NCBI RefSeq assembly: GCF_019880205.1
Contig: NZ_CP082292.1
Coordinates: 496,001-560,000 of the forward strand
Source of the DNA: Pantoea alfalfae
GTDB taxonomy: Bacteria; Pseudomonadota; Gammaproteobacteria; Enterobacterales; Enterobacteriaceae
Direction of reading: 5' to 3'
Length of the DNA: 64,000 nucleotides
In this document: positions 52,065 through 63,684 of the stretch, piece by piece
Numbering within the stretch: the first letter of the stretch is position 1
Layout of the letters: every line of letters begins with the position of its first letter
Program-made: the position numbers and the translations under genes
Notes under the pieces: model-generated
What the model saw: the letters and a program-made list of their open reading frames with translations, nothing else
Told to the model about the DNA's origin: nothing
Database searches by the model: none

Positions 52065-53693
52065 ATGACCTGGACAACACACACCGTTTTTAATCAGCCC
52101 CATCCTCTGAGCAACAGTAACCTGTTCCTGTCCGACACGCCGCTTGGCGAGGCACTGTCACGCGAAGGCGCCGGATGGGATGGGGAATGGCTGGCGTCAG
52201 TCGGCCGCCAGCTGGGCAGCGCCGAGTCGCTGGAGCTGGGCCGACTCGCCAACGCTGAACCGCCTGAACTGCTGCGCTACGATGCCCGTGGCGTGCGCCT
52301 GGATGAGATTCGCTTTCATCCTGCCTGGCATCTGCTGATGCAGGGCGTCTGCGCCAGTCGTCTGCACAATCTCAGCTGGCAACCGACGGTGCGTGAACAG
52401 GCCAGCGTAGCGCGCGCTGCACGCTTTATTCTGCACGCACAGGTAGATGCGGGTACGCTCTGCCCGGTGACCATGACGCACGCCGCCATTCCGCTGCTGC
52501 AGACTTATCTGCCCGCCGCGTTTGAAAGCTGGCTCGATCCGCTGCTCAGCGACCGCTACGACACGCATACACAGCCTGGCGACCAGAAACGCGGATTGCT
52601 GATCGGGATGGGCATGACAGAAAAGCAGGGCGGCAGCGATCTGCTTACCAGCACCACCCGTGCCGAGCCGCTGGGGGCGCGCGGCGCGGGAGAAGCCTAC
52701 CGACTGACCGGTCACAAGTGGTTCTTCTCAGTGCCGCAGAGCGATGCGCATCTGGTCCTGGCCCAGACGCCCGAGGGATTAAGCTGTTTTTTCCTGCCGC
52801 GTCTGTTGCCCGATGGGTCACGCAACGCCATCCAGCTTGAGCAGCTCAAAGATAAGCTGGGCAATCGCTCAAATGCCAGCTGCGAAGTGGAATTTCGCGA
52901 CGCGACCGGCTGGCTGCTGGGTGAGGAGGGCGAAGGCGTACGACTGATCCTGAAAATGGCCGGTATGACGCGCTTTGACTGCGCGCTCGGCAGTCATGGC
53001 CAGATGCGGCGTGCCTTCTCAGTGGCGATCTGGCATGCCCATCAGCGTCAGGTCATGGGAAAAAATCTGGTGGATCAGCCACTGATGCGTCAGGTTCTGG
53101 CACAGCAGGCGCTGCAGCTTGAGGGGCAAACCGCCTTGCTGATGCGGCTGGCTCGTGCCTGGTCACAACCGGCCAAACCGCATGAGGTCGCCTTTGCCCG
53201 TTTATTTACGCCAGCGGCAAAATATGTGATTTGCAAAGCGGGTGCGCCGTTTGTGGCGGAATCGATGGAAGTGCTGGGGGGCATCGGCTACTGCGAAGCG
53301 AGTGAGCTGCCGCGCCTCTATCGTGACATGCCGGTCAACAGCATCTGGGAAGGATCGGGCAATGTGATGTGTCTTGACGTTCTGCGCGTACTCGCCCGTC
53401 ACGCAGAGGTGACTGAGATGCTGAGTCAGGAGTTTGAGGCGGTAAAAGGGAGTAATCGTCATTTCGATACGCGCTGGCGTCAGCTGCGACTGAGGCTTAA
53501 GAACGTTCCCGAAGAGCAGGCGCGCGACGTCACCCACGCGCTGCTGCAGCTGGCGACAGGCGCTCAGCTACTGAAATACAGTGAGCCACCGCTGGCGGAT
53601 GCGTGGTGCCAGCAGTGGCTCGACCAGCGGGGTTCACACCCGTCTGAGGCTGCAGTAACTGACCGGTTACTGGCCCGCGCCTGTGGCCGGTGA
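52065..53693 (+). CDS. aidB: Acyl-CoA dehydrogenase-like DNA-alkylation response protein AidB
   Basis: FAD-binding protein of the adaptive response; in E. coli it is induced by methylated Ada, binds DNA and is thought to protect against alkylation. It has 542 residues. The acyl-CoA dehydrogenase folds are visible: helical N-domain, beta domain (GMTEKQGGSDLLTSTTRAE and HKWFFSVPQSDAH), and the C-terminal helical domains with ARLFTPAAKYVICKAGAPFVAE and NSIWEGSGNVMCLDVLRV. The ATG at 52065 has a GAGGAG site. Its 3' end overlaps the convergent bsmA by 27 bp. The ERIC element lies in its leader or promoter region. Confidence 0.96.
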   Translation: MTWTTHTVFNQPHPLSNSNLFLSDTPLGEALSREGAGWDGEWLASVGRQLGSAESLELGRLANAEPPELLRYDARGVRLDEIRFHPAWHLLMQGVCASRLHNLSWQPTVREQASVARAARFILHAQVDAGTLCPVTMTHAAIPLLQTYLPAAFESWLDPLLSDRYDTHTQPGDQKRGLLIGMGMTEKQGGSDLLTSTTRAEPLGARGAGEAYRLTGHKWFFSVPQSDAHLVLAQTPEGLSCFFLPRLLPDGSRNAIQLEQLKDKLGNRSNASCEVEFRDATGWLLGEEGEGVRLILKMAGMTRFDCALGSHGQMRRAFSVAIWHAHQRQVMGKNLVDQPLMRQVLAQQALQLEGQTALLMRLARAWSQPAKPHEVAFARLFTPAAKYVICKAGAPFVAESMEVLGGIGYCEASELPRLYRDMPVNSIWEGSGNVMCLDVLRVLARHAEVTEMLSQEFEAVKGSNRHFDTRWRQLRLRLKNVPEEQARDVTHALLQLATGAQLLKYSEPPLADAWCQQWLDQRGSHPSEAAVTDRLLARACGR

Positions 53694-53993
53694 GGCACCA
53701 TACAGAATTGCGCTGGCGTACCATAAACCGGGCATCACGGTTTCGCTTAGCATCACGATCTGATAGTAAGCCGCGCCAGCCTGATTAGCCTGGGCGGCGA
53801 TGGCCCGCTGGGCATCATCCGGTGAGCCATGCACGTTAACGGTAATGTTACCCAGCTTCGGCAAACCGCCACTCTGTGCCCGTGAAATTTCCTGCGCCTG
53901 TTGGGTTGGCGCAGGCGGGGCTTTTGGCGTGGTTTCAAGCGCGGAACAGCCTGCCAGCAACAGACTGATGATCAGTAAGTAAGCGGAACGCAT
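53667..53993 (-). CDS. bsmA: BsmA-type biofilm/stress lipoprotein (DUF1471)
   Basis: A 108-residue exported lipoprotein matching E. coli BsmA (YjfO). The lipobox LLLAGC puts the lipid-bearing cysteine at 16. After a Pro/Ala-rich linker comes one DUF1471 domain (GNITVNVHGSPDDAQRAI to WYASAILYG). The ATG at 53993 is preferred over one at 54035, because it gives a short proper signal peptide and has an AGGGG site. It converges on aidB with a 27-bp coding overlap and is a distant paralogue of the three yhcN genes. Confidence 0.88.
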   Translation of the reverse strand: MRSAYLLIISLLLAGCSALETTPKAPPAPTQQAQEISRAQSGGLPKLGNITVNVHGSPDDAQRAIAAQANQAGAAYYQIVMLSETVMPGLWYASAILYGASPATGAGQ

Positions 53994-54049
53994 AGCCAAA
54001 CCCCTGTTCAGGACGAAACAATAAGTGTATGTCATCGTCCTGAATGACG

Positions 54050-55981
54050 TCAGGATTTAAGGCTGAAAACGCTGACCAGCTGAGTCAGGTGATGCCCTTT
54101 ATCACTCAGGTTCTGTGCGCTGTGTTCTGCCTGTGCCACCAGTTCACTGTTCTGATGGGTTGCCTGGCTGATCTGGTTCATCGCCAGATTCACCTGGCCG
54201 ATACCCGCCGCCTGCTCCTGCGCTGCCACGTTGATCTCGCCCATCAGCGCCTGCACCTGTTCGATGTGGGTCACAATGTTGGTCATCGCATCACGCGTCT
54301 GCTCAGAGAGCTGGTGTCCCTCCGCCACGTTGCTGATAGAGGTGGCAATCAATCCATCAATCTCTTTGGCGGCCTGCGCGGAACGCTGTGCCAGCGCACG
54401 CACTTCTGCAGCCACCACAGCAAAGCCACGGCCCTGTTCACCGGCTCGTGCCGCTTCAACGGCCGCATTCAGTGCCAGAATATTGGTCTGGAAGGCGATC
54501 GACTCAATCACATGGGTGATATCCGCAATGCTTTGCGATGACACCTTAATGGCCGACATGGTGTTAACCGAGTGCACCACCGTCTGGCTGCCATGACTGA
54601 CGATATCGCTGGCTTCGGCCACCAGTGACATCGCCTGACGCAGGCTGTCAGCGGTGTGTTCGACCGTGGCACCAAACTGCTCCATGCTGGCAGAGGTCTG
54701 CTCCACGCTGCTGGCCTGACGCCCGATCTGCTCGCTGATGTTATGGCTGCTGGCCGCGATGGTGTCCGTGCCGTCGCTGATCTCCTGCGCCGCGCCGCGC
54801 ACCTGGCCGACGATTTTTTCCAGCCCATCGCCAATGCCGTTAATCGCAATAATCAACTGACCGACTTCATCACGACGGCGGGTATCCATATGGACCTGCA
54901 GATTTCCGGCGGCATACTGCTCCGCCAGATGGATCACCTGCTGTAGCGGACGGGTAATCGCCCGGCGGCTGTACCAGACAAACCCCAGTGCGAAGATCAC
55001 CACCAGAATCAGTCCGGTAATCAGGAACAGGTTACGGCTGTGGGTAATCGGGGCGAGCAGGCTGGCACGGTTAACTTCACCGGTAATCACCCAGTTCCAG
55101 CCCGGCAGCTGCTGCCATGCCAGCATCTGCTGTTTACCGTTGATCTCCACCTGCTGCATACCCTGCGGCTGCGTCAACAGGGGCTGAAGTGTCGCGTCAT
55201 CCCAGTCTGGCCGTTTCCCTTCATTTTGCTGATCGAACAGATACTCGCCCTGATTCTTGCCTGGCGTGCCGTTGAGCACATAGAAATGGCCGCTGTCGCC
55301 CAGCCGTCGCGCCAGGATTTTCTCGCGCATCAGGGCATACTGCTTATCAATGCCAACACCGACAAACAGGATGGCGACGACTTTGCCACTCTCATCTTTT
55401 ACCGGCTGATACTGCGTGATGTAGCGATGGCCGAACAGCGTGGCCAGGCCGCGGTAGACTTCGCCCTGGTGAACACTCTTCCAGGCGGCACCGCTGCGGT
55501 CCAGCTGCGTACCGATGGCGCGACTGCCATCTTCTTTTTTCAGCGAGGTTGAAACACGGACAAAATCATCACCATCGCGCACGAAAATGGTCGCCACAGC
55601 GGCAGTGCGGTCGGTGAAATCGTCAACCGCGGTCTGATCGAGGTTCAGCGTTTTTAATCCGGCACGCAGCACCGGCGTCGAAATGGTACCCACCTGCACC
55701 CGCGAGCTTTCATCCAGGCTAAAGCGCCTGGGCAGGAAACTGGTAAATAAATCGGTGTAGTGAGCCACCTCTTCGGTGAGGGTGGCGTTAAACATGGTAG
55801 TCATTTCATAGATGCCCTGCACCTGGTTGTGCATGTCATCAATGGCGAGATTTTCCAGCTGGCGCGAGGCGTTGTGGCTTTGAGTCAGGGTCAGTACCAG
55901 CAACAGCAGCGCTACGCTGAGAGACGTCAGTACAGACAGCTTAACTCCGAGACTCAGTCCGCTGAGAGAGAGACGCTTCAT
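54050..55981 (-). CDS. Methyl-accepting chemotaxis protein with a periplasmic Cache domain
   Basis: Transmembrane chemoreceptor that signals to CheA/CheW. It has 643 residues. Membrane segments lie at about 12-34 and 316-337, and the periplasmic domain between them (about 35-310) looks like the Cache_3/Cache_2 type, so the ligand is unknown. HAMP is at about 338-392, then adaptation helices, and the signalling hairpin tip [12 protein letters not shown] at 509-520. The C-terminus ends FSLKS with no NWETF-type pentapeptide, so CheR/CheB docking must come from other receptors. In E. coli nothing like it lies between bsmA and yjfP. Confidence 0.93.
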   Translation of the reverse strand: MKRLSLSGLSLGVKLSVLTSLSVALLLLVLTLTQSHNASRQLENLAIDDMHNQVQGIYEMTTMFNATLTEEVAHYTDLFTSFLPRRFSLDESSRVQVGTISTPVLRAGLKTLNLDQTAVDDFTDRTAAVATIFVRDGDDFVRVSTSLKKEDGSRAIGTQLDRSGAAWKSVHQGEVYRGLATLFGHRYITQYQPVKDESGKVVAILFVGVGIDKQYALMREKILARRLGDSGHFYVLNGTPGKNQGEYLFDQQNEGKRPDWDDATLQPLLTQPQGMQQVEINGKQQMLAWQQLPGWNWVITGEVNRASLLAPITHSRNLFLITGLILVVIFALGFVWYSRRAITRPLQQVIHLAEQYAAGNLQVHMDTRRRDEVGQLIIAINGIGDGLEKIVGQVRGAAQEISDGTDTIAASSHNISEQIGRQASSVEQTSASMEQFGATVEHTADSLRQAMSLVAEASDIVSHGSQTVVHSVNTMSAIKVSSQSIADITHVIESIAFQTNILALNAAVEAARAGEQGRGFAVVAAEVRALAQRSAQAAKEIDGLIATSISNVAEGHQLSEQTRDAMTNIVTHIEQVQALMGEINVAAQEQAAGIGQVNLAMNQISQATHQNSELVAQAEHSAQNLSDKGHHLTQLVSVFSLKS

Positions 55982-56140
55982 AAATTACCTTTGATCAAGT
56001 TAGGGGAATACACGATCAACGGCACGCTGTGGAAAAAGTTTAGCGTGGAAAAGCATAACTAAGCGCAGCGGGGAATTTCGCAAATTAACCCGCAGAACGT
56101 ACACTTGAACGGCACGCCTTGCCCCCGCTCAGGAGAGACC

Positions 56141-56896
56141 ATGATTGAACTCACCACAGAAACGCTGGCCGGTATCGAATGCCTGCACGCCACGCCTGCC
56201 GGACAGCGGAATCAGCCGCTGACGACCGTACTGTTTTATCACGGCTTCACCTCATCAAAAGAGGTCTACGCCTACTTCGCCGTTGCGCTGGCGCAGGCGG
56301 GATTTCGTGCAGTCATGCCGGATGCCGAGCTGCACGGCGCGCGTTTTCACGGTGATGCCGAAGCACGCCTGGGCCGCTTCTGGGAAATACTGAAGCAGAA
56401 CATTGATGAGCTGCCGCTGCTGGAGACTGCGCTGCGTAATAAGAATCTGATCGCTGACGGGCATTTCGCCGTGGCAGGCGCGTCGATGGGCGGGATGACG
56501 GCGCTGGGTGCGATGGCGCGTTATCCACAGATTCAAAGTGTCGCCTGCATGATGGGATCGGGCTATTTTATGCAGCTCAGCGAGTCGCTCTTTCCGCCGC
56601 TGGTGGCCGATACGCCAGAGCAGAAGGCGCAGTTTGCAGCCCGCATGGCACCGCTGGCGGACTATGATCCCTGCAATCGTCTGCAGGCACTGGCAAACCG
56701 ACCGCTGCTGTTATGGCACGGCGAGGCGGATGAGGTGGTGCCCTGGGCGGAGAGCGTCCGACTGGAGCGCGCACTGCGTGAAAACGGGCTGGCGCAGCAT
56801 CTGACCACGCTATCGGAAAAGCAGATTGGGCATAAGATCACCCCATCCGCATTGACGGCGCTGGTCAGCTTTTTAAAGATCAGCTTTGAACAATGA
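56141..56896 (+). CDS. yjfP: Alpha/beta-hydrolase esterase YjfP
   Basis: Carboxylesterase of unknown natural substrate; E. coli YjfP cleaves short acyl esters. It has 251 residues from the ATG at 56141 (AGGAGA site). The oxyanion loop FYHGFTSSKEVY, the nucleophile elbow GASMGGMTALG with its Ser, the late acidic segment WHGEADEVVPW, and a C-terminal His in IGHKITP complete the triad. It is divergent from the chemoreceptor gene with a 159-bp gap. Confidence 0.95.
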   Translation: MIELTTETLAGIECLHATPAGQRNQPLTTVLFYHGFTSSKEVYAYFAVALAQAGFRAVMPDAELHGARFHGDAEARLGRFWEILKQNIDELPLLETALRNKNLIADGHFAVAGASMGGMTALGAMARYPQIQSVACMMGSGYFMQLSESLFPPLVADTPEQKAQFAARMAPLADYDPCNRLQALANRPLLLWHGEADEVVPWAESVRLERALRENGLAQHLTTLSEKQIGHKITPSALTALVSFLKISFEQ

Positions 56897-56938
56897 ACGG
56901 GCGTAGAAGAACTCTGCCGCCCGTAAACTTACCGGCAC

Positions 56939-57145
56939 TTACCAGTGTGCAGACGATTTTTCTGCTGTTCTGGCAGGCGCATTGACCGGGTTTCTTTCCG
57001 GCGTATCCAGACGGTTAACGTAGACATAACCCGATGCCGCTTCGCTGCTGTGACTTCTCATCTGCTGCGCACAGTCAGCATAGCTGGCAAGAGCGGGTGG
57101 AGACAGGAAGAGACCCAGTAAAGTGGCGATGACGAACGTTTTCAT
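56939..57145 (-). CDS. Small exported protein of unknown function
   Basis: A 68-residue protein I do not recognise. It opens with a clear signal peptide (about 1-20, KTFVIATLLGLFLSPPALAS). The mature part is about 48 residues, Ser/Ala-rich, with a single Cys (YADCAQQM), and a segment SSEAASGYVYVNRLDTPER that faintly recalls small DUF1471-like exports but lacks the full domain. A GAGGAGT-like ribosome site precedes the ATG. It converges on yjfP and sits where the ula ascorbate genes lie in E. coli. Confidence 0.65.
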   Translation of the reverse strand: MKTFVIATLLGLFLSPPALASYADCAQQMRSHSSEAASGYVYVNRLDTPERNPVNAPARTAEKSSAHW

Positions 57146-57367
57146 GCCCGACTCCTCACTTCAGGGAACACACTCTGAATGACGCCACGAAGCGAATCGT
57201 CGCGTCTTTATTCAGTTTAGCGACTGAGCATAGTATCGCCAGATCGTTCCTCTGAACCTCTTCGTCAGCGTTTTTGAACAAAGCGGCATTAACCCGCTGT
57301 ATTCACGCCATTAGCACAAAAAGCCACGGTATCTGGCACGCTACCGGCAATTTGTTTAAATGTGCGC

Positions 57368-57396
57368 TTGAGTTCACGGGCCGTCACCAGTATGAT
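57368..57396 (+). promoter_or_regulatory. rpsF: Likely promoter of rpsF-priB-rpsR-rplI
   Basis: TTGAGT (57368-57373), a 17-bp spacer and TATGAT (57391-57396). A start near 57403 would give a leader of about 147 nt before rpsF. Confidence 0.55.
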
Positions 57397-57424
57397 TACG
57401 CGTCAATTTTTCAGCCGCATTCTC

Positions 57425-57476
57425 AGGCTGTGTCCCACAAACGCTCGTCACAGCGAACCTTTGTGGGACACAGCCT
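57425..57476. repeat. Perfect 17-bp inverted repeat in the rpsF leader
   Basis: AGGCTGTGTCCCACAAA (57425-57441) is exactly complementary to TTTGTGGGACACAGCCT (57460-57476). The 18-nt loop contains a further CGCT/AGCG stem. No T-run follows. In RNA it would be a very stable hairpin 73 nt before the rpsF start codon. Confidence 0.9.
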
Positions 57477-57945
<469 letters not shown>

Positions 57946-57951
57946 TCCATC

Positions 57952-58501
<550 letters not shown>

Positions 58502-58528
58502 TCGGCAACTGTCCATTAACGACTTTAA

Positions 58529-58990
<462 letters not shown>

Positions 58991-59014
58991 TCCTGATTAA
59001 CTAAGCACGACATC

Positions 59015-59045
59015 AACGCCGGCCCTGTGCCGGCGTTTTTGTTTT
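59015..59045 (+). terminator. Rho-independent terminator of the rpsF-rplI operon
   Basis: AACGCCGGC/GCCGGCGTT (59015-59023 with 59029-59037) with a CCTGT loop and two T-runs separated by a G. Confidence 0.9.
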
Positions 59046-59072
59046 TATACCTTTGTTTATCCGCTGTTCGCA

Positions 59073-59750
59073 TTACTGCGCGCGAATAAAGCTGCCATCG
59101 GGCTGACGGGTAAACAGCACCGGGCCGTTAGCGCCCTCCACCGTCAGACCTGTTACTGCACCCTGCGCATCCTGACGGATTTTTACCTGCTGACCACTTT
59201 TCAGTGTGCTGAGCGGCTGATCGCTACCCTCTACCCGCGCCATCGCAAACACATCATTGACCGGCAGACTGTTGTCACGGAACAGCTGCGCCAGCGTCTG
59301 ACCGGAAGCGATGGTGAGGTTACGCCATTCCCCCTGAGAATCGGCTTTTGGCGTCTGCTGAGATTGTGAGGATGAAGGCTGGCGGGTACCGTTGTTTTCA
59401 TAAATATCCGCCTGCATCGGTACCTCCTTCTCAGCCGAGGGTGTAACAGGCTGCTCAACCGGATAGCGCAATGTACTGGCGGGCCAGAGAAACGCCACCA
59501 GTATCACCAGCAGGGCAGCTACGATGCCCCGGCGGTGCGGCGCTGGCAGCGGATCCATCCAGCGAATGTGGTCGGTAAAATGCCAGATACGCTGTAGCCA
59601 GCTCGGCAGGCGGGATGACGCGTCTGAAGCCATTCGGGGTTCCTCCTCTCCGGCAGGCTGCTGCGGCCTGCGTGCGGCCAGCCAGGTCTGTAGCCGGGTT
59701 ACAATATGTTGTGCACGCATCCTGCGGCGGCGTGGGGCAATCTGGCCCAT
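59073..59750 (-). CDS. ytfB: Cell-division-associated OapA/YtfB family protein
   Basis: Bitopic inner-membrane protein; E. coli YtfB binds glycan at the division site through its LysM-like OapA domain. It has 225 residues. The cytosolic N-terminus is Arg-rich and longer than in E. coli. The conserved RWMDPLPAPHRRG box precedes one membrane segment (about 75-95), a Gln/Ser linker follows, and then the OapA domain (about 140-225: IASGQTLAQLFRDN to FTRQPDGSFIRA). The start could instead be Met11; the sequence does not decide. It converges on rplI. Confidence 0.9.
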   Translation of the reverse strand: MGQIAPRRRRMRAQHIVTRLQTWLAARRPQQPAGEEEPRMASDASSRLPSWLQRIWHFTDHIRWMDPLPAPHRRGIVAALLVILVAFLWPASTLRYPVEQPVTPSAEKEVPMQADIYENNGTRQPSSSQSQQTPKADSQGEWRNLTIASGQTLAQLFRDNSLPVNDVFAMARVEGSDQPLSTLKSGQQVKIRQDAQGAVTGLTVEGANGPVLFTRQPDGSFIRAQ

Positions 59751-59970
59751 GTTTACTCTCTTATTCAGGTGCTACAGACGGGGTGATCCCCATCGATAGT
59801 TATAGTATGGGCAATACCGGCGCGAAGTGCCTGCCAGCATTGATAAATTTGACGGCTCTATTGTTTCTCTTTCATCAGTAAAAGTCATCTGCGACGCAGG
59901 GCATTTTACGCCAGCGGCCTGCACTGCTATGCTGCCGGTTCGAATTTATCCGAGAGTGAAAGGAACGAAG

Positions 59971-60591
59971 ATGACTACCCCTTCTTTCGACAGCGTCGAA
60001 GCACAAGCAAGTTACGGTATTGGTTTACAGGTTGGCCAGCAGTTGCTGGAATCTGGTCTGCAGGGTCTGCAACCAGAAGCACTGCTCGCGGGTCTGCGCG
60101 ACGCGCTGGAAGGGAACTCACCGGCCGTACCGGTTGACGTGGTTCATCGCGCACTGCGTGAAGTACACGAACGTGCAGAAGGCGTGCGCCGTGAGCGCAC
60201 CGAAGCCATGGCAGCAGAAGGTCAGGCGTTCCTGCAGGAACATGCGCAGCGTGAAGGCGTGAGCAGCACCGAATCAGGCCTGCAGTTCAGCGTGATTACT
60301 CAGGGCGAAGGTCCAATCCCATCACGTCAGGATCGCGTACGCGTTCATTACACCGGCAAACTGATCGACGGCAGCGTATTCGACAGCTCGGTTGCCCGTG
60401 GCGAACCGGCTGAATTCCCGGTAAGTGGTGTTATCCCTGGCTGGATCGAAGCACTGACCCTGATGCCGGTTGGCTCAAAATGGGAACTGGTGATCCCACA
60501 GAACCTCGCGTATGGCGAGCGCGGTGCGGGTGCCTCTATCCCACCATTCAGCACCCTGATCTTCGAAGTCGAACTGCTGGAAATTCTGTAA
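59971..60591 (+). CDS. fklB: FKBP-type peptidyl-prolyl isomerase FklB (FKBP22)
   Basis: Cytosolic dimeric cis-trans prolyl isomerase. The ATG at 59971, with AAAGGAA upstream, gives 206 residues as in E. coli; a frame open from 59827 is not conserved. The N-terminal dimerisation helices ([17 protein letters not shown]) precede the FKBP domain (about 105-206) with [23 protein letters not shown] and [18 protein letters not shown]. cycA, its E. coli neighbour, is absent here. Confidence 0.98.
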   Translation: MTTPSFDSVEAQASYGIGLQVGQQLLESGLQGLQPEALLAGLRDALEGNSPAVPVDVVHRALREVHERAEGVRRERTEAMAAEGQAFLQEHAQREGVSSTESGLQFSVITQGEGPIPSRQDRVRVHYTGKLIDGSVFDSSVARGEPAEFPVSGVIPGWIEALTLMPVGSKWELVIPQNLAYGERGAGASIPPFSTLIFEVELLEIL

Positions 60592-60599
60592 TACCCGGA

Positions 60600-60629
60600 C
60601 GCTGCAACCAATCCGGTTGCAGCGTTTTT
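60600..60629 (+). terminator. Rho-independent terminator of fklB
   Basis: CGCTGCAACC/GGTTGCAGCG (60600-60609 with 60615-60624) with an AATCC loop and five T. It lies in the short gap before the convergent cpdB stop. Confidence 0.9.
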
Positions 60630-60637
60630 CTCCCGCC

Positions 60638-62581
60638 TTATTTTTGCTGTAAATTCACCTGCCACAGCGCAAAGCCAATCGCATCTGTGCCTTTGGGCTG
60701 AAGCGGATATTGCGCATGCTGCTGAATAAAGTTGGTCGCCTTATCACCCGGTGCCGTTTCAAACTGAATATTGAGCGGGGTGGATGCGGTAATCGGTGCC
60801 AGACGCCAGTTATTGTCCGCCTTCGGCTGCACTTCACCGTGTGCTTTGGTTTCCGCGCTGATATAAGCCGCAACCGCTGCCCGGTTCTCGTCCGGCGAAG
60901 CAAAGGCAATGTACTTATCCCCGGTGCCAGCAAACTTGCCGCCGTAAGCGCGATAGTTATTGGTCGCGACCAGGAAAGTGGCCTGCGGATCGACGGGCTT
61001 ACCCTGCCAGGTAAGCTGGCGGATACGTGAAGCATCCGGGTGGATCAGTTTACACTCCGCGTCGTAGCGCGCGGGTTGAGTCACATCGATCTGGTAATTT
61101 ACCCCATCGATCACATCGAAGTTATAGGTGCGGAAATCCCAGTTGATCAGCGACTGCGTTTTGCTGCTGTGTGGATCGATCTGGTTAAACTGGCCCGCAG
61201 AACACTCCAGCCACTCTTTGACCTGTGCGCCTGTGACTTTCATCACCACCAGCGTATTGGGATAGAGATAAAGGTCGGCGGCGTTACGGAAGGTCAGCGC
61301 GCCTTTCTCCACTTCGGTGTAGCTTGATGGGTCGTTTTTACGTCCGCCCGCTTTAAACGGCGCAGCAGCGGAGAGTACCGGCAGTCGGCCCAGATCCGGA
61401 TCGCCCTGAATAAAGTGCTCCACATAGGCGCGTTGAGCATTATTGACGATCTGCACGGTTGGGTCGTCCTGAACCAGCGACAGATAGCTGTACATCACAT
61501 CGGCGGACTTGCCGATGGGTTTCGCCACAAACTCCCGTGTCGCGCGGTGATCGTCAGCGAGCACTTTTACCAGCGTCGGATCCTCTGCGGCCAGTGATTT
61601 CTTTGCGGCGATGTCATAAATTGGCCGCGCCTGTGCTTTGCCACTGCTTACCTGCCAGTGTCCATCTTCATTGCTCAGCACCAGATCGACCACACCCAGA
61701 TGATCGCCCCACATGCCTGGCATCACTGCCGGAATCCCGTTCAGCGTGCCGTTAGCGATGTCTGCACCCTTAATGGCGGCGAACTCCTCACTGGGGAAGA
61801 CTGCATGTGCATGACCAAACAGGATGGCATTGATGCCTTCTACCTGGCTGAGATAGTAAACCGAGTTTTCCGCCATCGTGTGATACGGCTCGCTGCTCAG
61901 GCCGGAGTGAGGGATAGCAATAATCAGATCGGCACCCTGCGCACGCATCTCAGGCACGTAGCGGCGTGCCGTTTCGGTGATGTCATCGACCCGTACCTTG
62001 CCCTGCAGGTTGGCTTTATCCCACACCATGATCTGCGGCGGCACAAAGCCGATATAGCCAACCTTCAGGGTCTGTGTTTTCCCCTCACGATCAACCACCG
62101 TGGTGGATTTGATGATATATGGGGTAAACAGCGGCTTGCCGCTCTTCACATCAATCACGTTGGCGTTCACATAAGGAAAGCGGGCGCCTGCCAGCGCTTT
62201 TTTCAGGTAGGGCAAGCCATAATTGAATTCATGATTACCGAGGTTACCGACGCTGTAATCCAGGGTGTTGAGCGCCTTATAGACCGGATGAATCTCGCCA
62301 TCACGTAACCCTTTGGCCGCCATATAGTCACCCAGCGGGCTGCCCTGGATGATGTCACCATTATCGACCAGCAGACTGTTCTTCACCTCCTGGCGCGCAG
62401 TGTGAATCAGCGTGGCGGTTCGCACCAGCCCAAACTTCGCGGTTGGCGTGTCTTTGTAATAGTCGAAATCCATCATATTGCTGTGCAGATCGGTGGTTTC
62501 AAGTATCCGCAAATCCACCGTTGCGGCCTGGGTGGCGACGGAAACGCTCAGGGCCAGTAACATCATTCCGGGCTTAAACAT
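60638..62581 (-). CDS. cpdB: Periplasmic 2',3'-cyclic-nucleotide 2'-phosphodiesterase / 3'-nucleotidase
   Basis: Lets the cell use external 2',3'-cyclic nucleotides and 3'-nucleotides. At 647 residues it equals E. coli CpdB. A signal peptide (about 1-19, ending TQA-A) is followed by the metallophosphatase domain with [36 protein letters not shown] and [10 protein letters not shown] metal motifs. The C-terminal 5'-nucleotidase-type substrate domain follows. It is divergent from cysQ across 293 bp. Confidence 0.98.
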   Translation of the reverse strand: MFKPGMMLLALSVSVATQAATVDLRILETTDLHSNMMDFDYYKDTPTAKFGLVRTATLIHTARQEVKNSLLVDNGDIIQGSPLGDYMAAKGLRDGEIHPVYKALNTLDYSVGNLGNHEFNYGLPYLKKALAGARFPYVNANVIDVKSGKPLFTPYIIKSTTVVDREGKTQTLKVGYIGFVPPQIMVWDKANLQGKVRVDDITETARRYVPEMRAQGADLIIAIPHSGLSSEPYHTMAENSVYYLSQVEGINAILFGHAHAVFPSEEFAAIKGADIANGTLNGIPAVMPGMWGDHLGVVDLVLSNEDGHWQVSSGKAQARPIYDIAAKKSLAAEDPTLVKVLADDHRATREFVAKPIGKSADVMYSYLSLVQDDPTVQIVNNAQRAYVEHFIQGDPDLGRLPVLSAAAPFKAGGRKNDPSSYTEVEKGALTFRNAADLYLYPNTLVVMKVTGAQVKEWLECSAGQFNQIDPHSSKTQSLINWDFRTYNFDVIDGVNYQIDVTQPARYDAECKLIHPDASRIRQLTWQGKPVDPQATFLVATNNYRAYGGKFAGTGDKYIAFASPDENRAAVAAYISAETKAHGEVQPKADNNWRLAPITASTPLNIQFETAPGDKATNFIQQHAQYPLQPKGTDAIGFALWQVNLQQK

Positions 62582-62874
62582 GCTTGCTCCTGCTGCAAAT
62601 TAAATTAAGGCTCTCAAAATAATGTAAAAGCATGACAGATAGTCATTTTAAATCGTGATGGATATAACGTTTTGGTGCATCAGCCAGCGGCGGATTCTTA
62701 TACGACGGAGGCGCATCGGCGCAGGCGTAGCGATAAGCGTGTAACTATGGTATTGATATATCTATAAATTGATGGGTCAGCCTGCCTGTGCATGAGCACC
62801 GCAGGCTGAACTGCTAAAATGTCACTAGCTGGGGTGAACCTATCCCGCAGCAGACAGACACAACGAGGTGAAAA

Positions 62875-63618
62875 ATGTTAGAGCAAATCTGCCAACTGGC
62901 ACGCGAAGCGGGCGACGCGATTATGCAGGTCTATAACGATGCCGCGCCGCTTGACGTTTCTCACAAATCGGACGATTCACCGGTGACCGCCGCAGATATC
63001 GCGGCGCACCACGTTATCATGCAGGGCCTGAAGCAGTTATCGCCTGAAATCCCGGTGCTGTCAGAAGAAGATCCCCCTGCCTGGGAGGTGCGTCAGCACT
63101 GGCAGCGTTACTGGCTGGTCGATCCGCTGGATGGCACCAAAGAGTTCATCAAGCGTAACGGCGAATTTACCGTCAATATTGCGCTGATCGAAGCGGGCAA
63201 GCCAGTGATGGGCGTGGTTTACGCGCCGGTGCTGGGCGTAATGTACTCCGCAGCAGATGGCAAAGCGTGGAAAGAGGAGGGCGGTCAGCGTGAGCAGATT
63301 CATGCCCGTGACGCGCGTCCTCCGCTGGTGGTGGTAAGCCGCTCACATGGCGATGACGCCGAGATGAAAGAGTACCTGAAACAGCTGGGTGAACATCAGA
63401 CCGTCGCCACCGGCTCTTCTCTGAAATTCTGCCTGGTGGCGGAAGGGAAAGCCCAGCTCTATCCCCGTTTCGGGCCAACCAACATCTGGGATACCGGCGC
63501 GGGTCATGCCGTGGCGATGGCCGCTGGCGCCCATGTTCATGACTGGCAGGGTAAAACCCTGGACTACGCGCCGCGCGAATCCTTTCTTAATCCTGGCTTC
63601 CGCGTCTCACTGTTTTAA
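62875..63618 (+). CDS. cysQ: 3'(2'),5'-bisphosphate nucleotidase CysQ
   Basis: Magnesium-dependent, lithium-sensitive phosphatase that removes PAP formed in sulfate assimilation. It has 247 residues. The metal motifs are [20 protein letters not shown] and [13 protein letters not shown]. It is divergent from cpdB, as in E. coli, so both nucleotide-recycling genes share one control region. Confidence 0.98.
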   Translation: MLEQICQLAREAGDAIMQVYNDAAPLDVSHKSDDSPVTAADIAAHHVIMQGLKQLSPEIPVLSEEDPPAWEVRQHWQRYWLVDPLDGTKEFIKRNGEFTVNIALIEAGKPVMGVVYAPVLGVMYSAADGKAWKEEGGQREQIHARDARPPLVVVSRSHGDDAEMKEYLKQLGEHQTVATGSSLKFCLVAEGKAQLYPRFGPTNIWDTGAGHAVAMAAGAHVHDWQGKTLDYAPRESFLNPGFRVSLF

Positions 63619-63684
63619 TGCTGTCTGAATTTGCAGGCTTATGAAATGCCGACGGTCGCTCTGTGACCGCCGGGATTTCAGCGA

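Noticed and set aside
61658..62308. Plus-strand open frame of 216 codons antisense to cpdB
   Set aside because: Opposite a complete, conserved cpdB; no ribosome site or domain.
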